A DNA stretch of 5,176 nucleotides, from positions 1 through 5,176 of the forward strand of contig CAIXGT010000132.1 of assembly GCA_903919105.1 (NCBI GenBank), read 5' to 3'. This stretch comes from an uncultured Spartobacteria bacterium (GTDB lineage Bacteria; Verrucomicrobiota; Verrucomicrobiae; Chthoniobacterales; UBA6821). The notes under the pieces were generated by a model. That model was given only the letters and a program-made list of their open reading frames with translations, was not told the origin of the DNA and searched no databases. The first letter of the stretch is position 1, and each line of letters opens with the position of its first letter. Shown piece after piece: positions 1 to 5,176 of the stretch. A program made the translations under genes and the position numbers.

Positions 1-377
1 AGGGGGTCAATACCACTGACTCGGCCGTACAAGTCATGCATATCCCCACGGGCAAGATCGTCCGCTGTCAGGATGGCCGCAGCCAGCAGAAGAACAAGGA
101 GAAGGCCCTCACCATCTTGCGCTCGAGACTTCTTGAGGAGAAGCGCGAGGAGGAGGCCCAGAAATACGCTGCCCACCGCAAGAGCCAGATCGGCTCCGGG
201 GGACGCGAGGAGAAAATACGTACCTACAACTTCCCGCAGAATCGGCTCACCGAGCACCGCATTGGAGTGACCCTCTACAATCTCGATCGCTTCATGGAGG
301 GGGAAATCGCCGACCTGATCGCCGCCATCGGGGCCGCCGACACCCAGCAGCGTCTCGAGGCCTCGGTCTCCCAGTAG
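1..377 (+). CDS. prfA: Peptide chain release factor 1 (RF1), C-terminal part; 5' end outside window
   Basis: RF1 recognises UAA and UAG stop codons in the ribosomal A site and triggers peptidyl-tRNA hydrolysis. The frame is open from the left edge. The first complete codon (3-5) begins GVNTTDSAV, the sequence that normally follows the catalytic GGQ loop, and bases 1-2 (ag) fit the end of the Gln codon itself. After it come the RSQQKNK segment, the RTYNFPQNRLTEHRI block and a C-terminal helix with MEGEIADLI. RTYNFPQ distinguishes RF1 from RF2. The 124 residues downstream of the inferred Gln match the spacing in E. coli RF1 (about 125 of 360), so the 3' end looks intact and about two thirds of the gene, including the stop-codon-reading domain, lies upstream. 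The gene ends in TAG, one base before the first possible prmC start, so the two are very likely co-transcribed. Identification is firm; the GGQ itself is inferred because it lies at the edge. Confidence 0.97.
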   Translation, partial: GVNTTDSAVQVMHIPTGKIVRCQDGRSQQKNKEKALTILRSRLLEEKREEEAQKYAAHRKSQIGSGGREEKIRTYNFPQNRLTEHRIGVTLYNLDRFMEGEIADLIAAIGAADTQQRLEASVSQ

Positions 378-378
378 C

Positions 379-1242
379 ATGGCGACCGCCATGATGTCCC
401 TTCTGGAGGTGCTCAAGGGAGCCTCCGAATTCCTGGGCAAGCAGGGAGTGGAGTCGCCAAGACTTAATGCCGAGCATCTGCTGGCTCATGTCCTAAATCT
501 CAAGCGCATGGATCTCTACCTGCAGTTTGACAGGCCCCTGGGCGAGACCGAGCGAGCTCCGCTACGGGATTTTATCCGCAGGCGCGGCTCTGGCATCCCT
601 CTCCAGCATCTTCTTGGTACCGTCGAGTTCTGCGGACGCACGTTCAAGAGCGACGCCAGGGCCCTGATCCCCCGACCCGAGACCGAGCAGTTGGTCGAGC
701 GCGCCCTGACATACACCAATCTAGCCTCCAATAATTCCTCTATTCTGGATGTCGCCACGGGCAGCGGCATCATTCCCCTTACCCTGGCTCTGGAGCGTCC
801 CGACGCCGTGATCATTGCTGCTGATATTTCTCCCGAGGCCCTAACACTTGCCCGAGAGAATGCAGCACTCCTCGGAGTCGATCGCATCATCTTTCACGAA
901 GCCGATCTCATCCCGGCGTCCTTGAGTGATAAATCCATCGATCTTATCACTGCCAATCTCCCCTATATTCCCTCCGCAGAGATCTCCACACTCAGCCGCG
1001 AGGTGCAACACGACCCCCTGCTAGCGCTGGACGGTGGTGCTGATGGACTGGATCTGATCCGCCGACTGGTACCCATGGCCTTCGAGCGCCTAGCCCCCGG
1101 CGGACATCTCCTCCTGGAGATTGGAATTAACCAGTCGGAAGAGGTCGTGAATTGCCTTGCAGGGCATAATTATCGCGACATTACCGCCCTCCCCGATTAC
1201 CAAGGAATCTTGCGTTTTATCGAAGCGATGAAGGGCAATTGA
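379..1242 (+). CDS. prmC: Release factor glutamine methyltransferase PrmC (HemK family)
   Basis: PrmC is a cytosolic SAM-dependent enzyme that N5-methylates the glutamine of the GGQ motif in RF1 and RF2, improving termination. Seen in the sequence: an N-terminal helical substrate-binding domain (about residues 1-85, with SPRLNAEHLLAHVL), the family signature PRPETE at 98-103, SAM-binding motif I LDVATGSG around 123-130, motif II acidic residues in AADIS, and the catalytic loop at 193-196, here NLPY instead of the usual NPPY. The EVQHDPLLALDGG..GL segment that follows the loop is typical. Length is 287 aa, or 282 aa if translation starts at the ATG at 394 (MSLLEVLKGASEFL), which resembles the usual PrmC N-terminus better; ATGs at 379, 391 and 394 are all in frame and none has a clear Shine-Dalgarno. 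Reading directly after prfA suggests translational coupling and places the enzyme beside its substrate. Function is secure; the exact start is not. Confidence 0.95.
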   Translation: MATAMMSLLEVLKGASEFLGKQGVESPRLNAEHLLAHVLNLKRMDLYLQFDRPLGETERAPLRDFIRRRGSGIPLQHLLGTVEFCGRTFKSDARALIPRPETEQLVERALTYTNLASNNSSILDVATGSGIIPLTLALERPDAVIIAADISPEALTLARENAALLGVDRIIFHEADLIPASLSDKSIDLITANLPYIPSAEISTLSREVQHDPLLALDGGADGLDLIRRLVPMAFERLAPGGHLLLEIGINQSEEVVNCLAGHNYRDITALPDYQGILRFIEAMKGN

Positions 1243-1263
1243 TCAGGAAAAAAGAAACGCATT

Positions 1264-2523
1264 ATGGATAAGATTCTCGTTCACGGAGGCAGAAGCCTGG
1301 AGGGTGAAGTCCGCATCGGAGGTTCCAAAAACTCCGCTCTGCCGATCCTGGCCGCCACCCTGCTGACCAAGGAAAAGTGCGTTATCGATAGGGTTCCCGA
1401 CCTGAGCGACATCCACTACATGCTCACCATTCTCAGCAGCCTGGGTGCCGAGGTGGAGCGTGCCAGCGGCGTGGTCCAGATCCGCGCCGAGAAGATCATC
1501 ACGGAAGCCCCCTACGAGATCGTCCGGAAGATGCGTGCCTCCGTCTGCGTGCTCGGTCCCCTGCTTGGTCGTGAGAAGTCGGCCAAGGTTTCCCTGCCCG
1601 GCGGGTGCGTCATCGGGGACCGTCCGATCGACCTTCATCTGAAAGGATTCGAGGCCCTAGGGGCCAAGGTGACAGTCAAGGGCGGAGACATCCTGCTTCA
1701 TGCCGAGAAGCTCAAGGGAGCCCGCATCAATCTGCGAGGCCGACATGGCCCGACCGTTCTGGGCACTGGGAACATCATGATGGCTGCCGTCCTAGCCGAG
1801 GGAACGACTGTCATCGAGGGAGCCGCCGAGGAACCCGAGGTCGTCGATCTGGCCCGCTTCCTTACTTCCATGGGAGCTAGGATTTCAGGTGCCGGCTCCC
1901 ATCACCTTGAGATCGAGGGAGTCACCGAACTCCACGGGGCCAATCACACCGTCATCCCCGATCGTATCGAGGCGGGAACTTTTCTCGTGGCTGGAGCCAT
2001 CGCAGGGAAGAGAGTTACGATCACCCGGACCGAACCAAACCATCTCGGAGCCGTCATTCATGCTCTCACGGAGGCGGGATTCGAACTTACCCACACTAAC
2101 GACACCGTCACCATATCGCCGAACGGCTCACGCAAGCCACTCCATCTGGAGACCATCCCCTACCCCGGCTTCCCGACCGACATGCAGGCCCAGTTCTGTG
2201 CCATGCTTTCGACCATGAAGGGTACCAGCGTTGTCAGCGAAACCGTCTTTCCGCAGCGCTTCATGCATGTCGCGGAACTCAAGCGTATGGGAGCACACAT
2301 CGATCTCGCCGACCACCGCGCGACCATTCACGGAGTAGAGCGCCTCAGTGGAGCCCCTGTCATGGCCAGCGATCTACGCGCCTCGGCCGCCCTTGTCCTA
2401 GCAGCCCTGCCCGCAGACGGAGTGACCGAGATCAACCGCGTCTACCACATCGACCGCGGTTATGAGGCCATCGACGAGAAGTTGAATGGCCTCGGCGCTC
2501 ATATCGAGCGCGTCAAAGCGTGA
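1264..2523 (+). CDS. murA: UDP-N-acetylglucosamine 1-carboxyvinyltransferase MurA
   Basis: MurA transfers enolpyruvyl from phosphoenolpyruvate to UDP-GlcNAc, the first committed step of peptidoglycan synthesis, in the cytosol. The 419-aa product has the same length as E. coli MurA and nearly the same numbering: K22 and N23 in GGSKNSALP, the catalytic loop [11 protein letters not shown] with C115 and R120, D306 in [13 protein letters not shown] (E. coli D305), R332 in QRFMHVAEL (R331), R372 in DLRAS (R371) and R398 in HIDRGYE (R397). All substrate-binding and catalytic residues are therefore present. The two inside-out alpha/beta domains of the EPSP-synthase superfamily span the whole chain. 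C115 is the residue alkylated by fosfomycin, so the enzyme is predicted to be sensitive to it. The gene follows prmC after 21 nt; AGGA at 1245-1248 lies 15 nt from the ATG, a weak and distant ribosome-binding site. It is probably read from the prfA-prmC transcript. No second murA is in the window. Confidence 0.98.
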   Translation: MDKILVHGGRSLEGEVRIGGSKNSALPILAATLLTKEKCVIDRVPDLSDIHYMLTILSSLGAEVERASGVVQIRAEKIITEAPYEIVRKMRASVCVLGPLLGREKSAKVSLPGGCVIGDRPIDLHLKGFEALGAKVTVKGGDILLHAEKLKGARINLRGRHGPTVLGTGNIMMAAVLAEGTTVIEGAAEEPEVVDLARFLTSMGARISGAGSHHLEIEGVTELHGANHTVIPDRIEAGTFLVAGAIAGKRVTITRTEPNHLGAVIHALTEAGFELTHTNDTVTISPNGSRKPLHLETIPYPGFPTDMQAQFCAMLSTMKGTSVVSETVFPQRFMHVAELKRMGAHIDLADHRATIHGVERLSGAPVMASDLRASAALVLAALPADGVTEINRVYHIDRGYEAIDEKLNGLGAHIERVKA

Positions 2524-2593
2524 GCTAGGTCTTTTGTTGCTGAGTGTCTTTGGTCTACGGTTGCAAAGCTGAGTGGTGGAAAGAACGAATTTT

Positions 2594-2613
2594 GGCTATG
2601 ACATGTCATGGCT
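2594..2613. repeat. Near-perfect 20-nt palindrome downstream of murA
   Basis: ATGACATGTCAT (2598-2609) is a perfect 12-nt palindrome. Counting G-T wobbles at its flanks, symmetry extends to 2594-2613 (GGCT on the left, GGCT on the right), which as RNA would fold into an 8-bp stem with a CAUG loop. It lies about 70 nt past the murA stop and has no T-run after it, so it does not look like an intrinsic terminator. It could be a protein-binding site, a 3'-UTR hairpin or chance. Confidence 0.45.
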
Positions 2614-2814
2614 CAGAGTAAGGGCGAGGCAATAGCTGTACTACAGCATTCCTTGAGCGTCTTAATCTCCACTTTAATTACCTTCACTCTAACACAAAAG
2701 TGCTCCCCCCAGCCCGAGTCTTAGTTTTCTTTGGGGACTGAAGGAGCCCGAAGGGGAGTTTGTTTTCGGTCGGGGCGGTTTGTGAGACTACAAAATCTTC
2801 TCGGACTCGTTCGG

Positions 2815-2857
2815 AAAGGATTTACCCATCCCCGATAAAGGGATGGGTGTTCCTTTT
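2815..2857. terminator. Hairpin at the convergent 3' ends, likely (bidirectional) terminator
   Basis: ACCCATCCC (2824-2832) pairs perfectly with GGGATGGGT (2840-2848) around a 7-nt loop CGATAAA. An outer arm AAAGGA (2815-2820) pairs with TCCTTT (2851-2856), giving 15 pairs interrupted by a small internal loop. Read on the + strand, the inner stem is followed by GTTCCTTTT, a weak U-tract. Read on the - strand it starts 23 nt past the acsA stop and is followed by AAATCC, so it lacks a proper U-tract in that direction. Its place right behind acsA suggests it ends or protects the acsA transcript; it may also stop read-through from murA about 300 nt away. Confidence 0.65.
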
Positions 2858-2871
2858 AAAGTGTTGAAGGA

Positions 2872-4818
<1,947 letters not shown>

Positions 4819-4941
4819 ACTTTAGGAGGGTATAAGATTTTTAACTGTGGAACGAATCCCCTTTTCATCAGAAAGAGATGAAAAGAAAAAGAATAACTTC
4901 TCTCTTTACTTTCCCAACCATCATTTTCCCACTTCCCTACT
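4819..4941 (-). promoter_or_regulatory. acsA upstream leader with hairpin and anti-Shine-Dalgarno-like sequence
   Basis: This gap separates the sprT-like stop from the acsA start. On the acsA strand, the bases just before the ATG read CCCTCCTAAAGT, which is the complement of a ribosome-binding site, not one. A perfect 9-bp hairpin lies at 4861-4885. Further upstream, the acsA strand is purine-rich and almost without C. A possible 18-codon reading frame (4924 down to 4868) follows AGGGA at 4938-4934 with a 9-nt spacer. A weak sigma-70-like pair, TTGGGA (4917-4912) and TATTCT (4895-4890) with a 16-nt spacer, is the only promoter candidate I found and matches just four of six bases in each box. 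That acsA has its own promoter here is inference from the gap size. Confidence 0.4.
4861..4885 (-). repeat. Perfect 9-bp inverted repeat in the acsA leader
   Basis: CTTTTCATC (4861-4869) is exactly complementary to GATGAAAAG (4877-4885), with a 7-nt spacer AGAAAGA (4870-4876). In acsA mRNA it would form a hairpin ending 42 nt before the start codon. It has no U-run after it on either strand: on the acsA strand GGGG follows, on the + strand AAAAAG follows. It therefore does not look like a simple intrinsic terminator and could be an operator or a leader structure. Confidence 0.55.
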
Positions 4942-5176
4942 TCACTTTGCTATTTCTATTTCCCTCTCCAAGAGCTGGAATTGGAATTTCTCGTCGTAGG
5001 AACCGTTATTATGGGCACGGCAACAGGCAAGGCAGGCGATCCGCCGCCTAGGCCTGTGGACGCGAGAGTGGCTAACTCCGCAACCCGGACAGCTTAGCAG
5101 ATAGCGACGCCTCATCCTCCGACTCACAAAGGGTAGCTGGTGGGTGCGCTTCTCATCGGGAATCCCAAGATCGCAG
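4942..5176 (-). CDS. SprT-like zinc metallopeptidase, C-terminal part; 5' end outside window
   Basis: The frame is open from the right edge to TGA at 4944-4942, giving 77 visible codons. They begin CDLGIPDEKRTHQLPF, continue with an arginine-rich RRMRRRY segment and end in a zinc-ribbon-like module: CPGC at visible residues 29-32 and CLACC at 48-52, followed by HNNGSYDEKFQFQL. This C-xLGIP-x-TH-LPF plus two-CxxC plus 'H-NGG-YD-F-L' arrangement is the tail of SprT-like domain proteins. Family members are related to the eukaryotic DNA-protein crosslink protease Spartan and carry an HExxH zinc site, which here must lie upstream of the window and cannot be checked. The four cysteines probably bind a structural zinc. 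A GTG at 5127 could look like a start, but conserved family sequence continues upstream of it, so the gene is a fragment cut by the window, not a 61-aa protein. It lies 123 nt upstream of acsA on the same strand; co-transcription is possible but no functional link is known. Confidence 0.8.
   Translation of the reverse strand, partial: CDLGIPDEKRTHQLPFVSRRMRRRYLLSCPGCGVSHSRVHRPRRRIACLACCRAHNNGSYDEKFQFQLLEREIEIAK

Larger units (their letters stand above)
2524..2871. other. Intergenic region between convergent murA and acsA
   Basis: This 348-nt stretch is visibly richer in A and T than the flanking genes and encodes no recognisable protein. It contains an 8-nt direct repeat GCTGAGTG (2539-2546 and 2568-2575), a near-palindrome at 2594-2613, a 13-nt inverted repeat GCTGTA-C-TACAGC at 2635-2647, possible long-range pairing of CTCCCC (2703-2708) with GGGGAG (2753-2758) enclosing AGTC/GACT (2717-2720 and 2736-2739), and a strong hairpin at 2815-2857. 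The longest small reading frame I read by eye on the + strand is 38 codons (2608-2724) without a ribosome-binding site. No tRNA, known small RNA or transposon remnant was recognised. Confidence 0.6.

Noticed and set aside
36..377. A separate 113-aa protein starting at the ATG at 36
   Set aside because: The frame is open to the window start, and the residues before this Met are conserved RF1 sequence; it is an internal methionine of prfA.
1604..1627. Possible fosfomycin-resistant MurA variant
   Set aside because: The catalytic loop has Cys at position 115 and Arg at 120, so there is no Cys-to-Asp resistance substitution.
2733..2823. tRNA, tmRNA or RNase P fragment suggested by G-rich and TTCG-containing stretches
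   Set aside because: No acceptor stem, T-arm consensus or conserved RNase P or tmRNA core could be assembled from the bases.
4824..4886. AGGAGGG on the + strand at 4824-4830 as a ribosome-binding site for a rightward gene
   Set aside because: No ATG lies at a suitable distance. The first GTG (4847) is 16 nt away and opens only about 50 unremarkable codons running antisense to the leader and the sprT-like gene.
4942..5127. A complete 61-aa protein starting at GTG 5127
   Set aside because: The frame stays open to the window edge, and the upstream residues (LGIP..RTH.LPF) belong to the SprT-like family, so the gene is a truncated view of a longer one.

Overview
The window looks like ordinary chromosomal DNA from a free-living, peptidoglycan-making bacterium, roughly 55-60% GC in the genes by eye. 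It carries one rightward housekeeping cluster and one leftward pair of genes. The order prfA-prmC-murA, the 'LGIP..RTH.LPF' style of SprT-like protein and the long-leader Acs fit Verrucomicrobiota or a related PVC group. This placement is from memory of gene order and protein style only and is tentative.

Left part (1-2523, + strand): the 3' third of prfA (release factor RF1), whose reading frame enters the window inside the Gln codon expected for its GGQ motif; prmC, the methyltransferase that modifies exactly that glutamine, starting 1 nt (or 16 nt) after prfA; and murA, the first committed enzyme of peptidoglycan synthesis, 21 nt after prmC. The tight spacing suggests a single transcript. 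The prfA-prmC pairing is functional (substrate and its modifying enzyme), while murA is probably a co-transcribed passenger.

Middle (2524-2871): a 348-nt, more AT-rich gap between the convergent murA and acsA genes. It holds several small inverted repeats and, next to the acsA stop, a strong hairpin that probably ends transcription from one or both sides. I see no convincing gene there.

Right part (2872-5176, - strand): acsA, a complete acetyl-CoA synthetase with all core motifs, preceded by a 123-nt leader with unusual features (no Shine-Dalgarno, an anti-Shine-Dalgarno-like stretch next to the start codon, a perfect 9-bp hairpin and an 18-codon upstream reading frame). Beyond it is the 3' end of a SprT-like zinc metallopeptidase gene, running off the right edge.

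No mobile element, CRISPR array, tRNA or rRNA was recognised. I did not find an undescribed multi-gene system here. The least explained sequence is the acsA leader (4819-4941) and the murA/acsA intergenic region.
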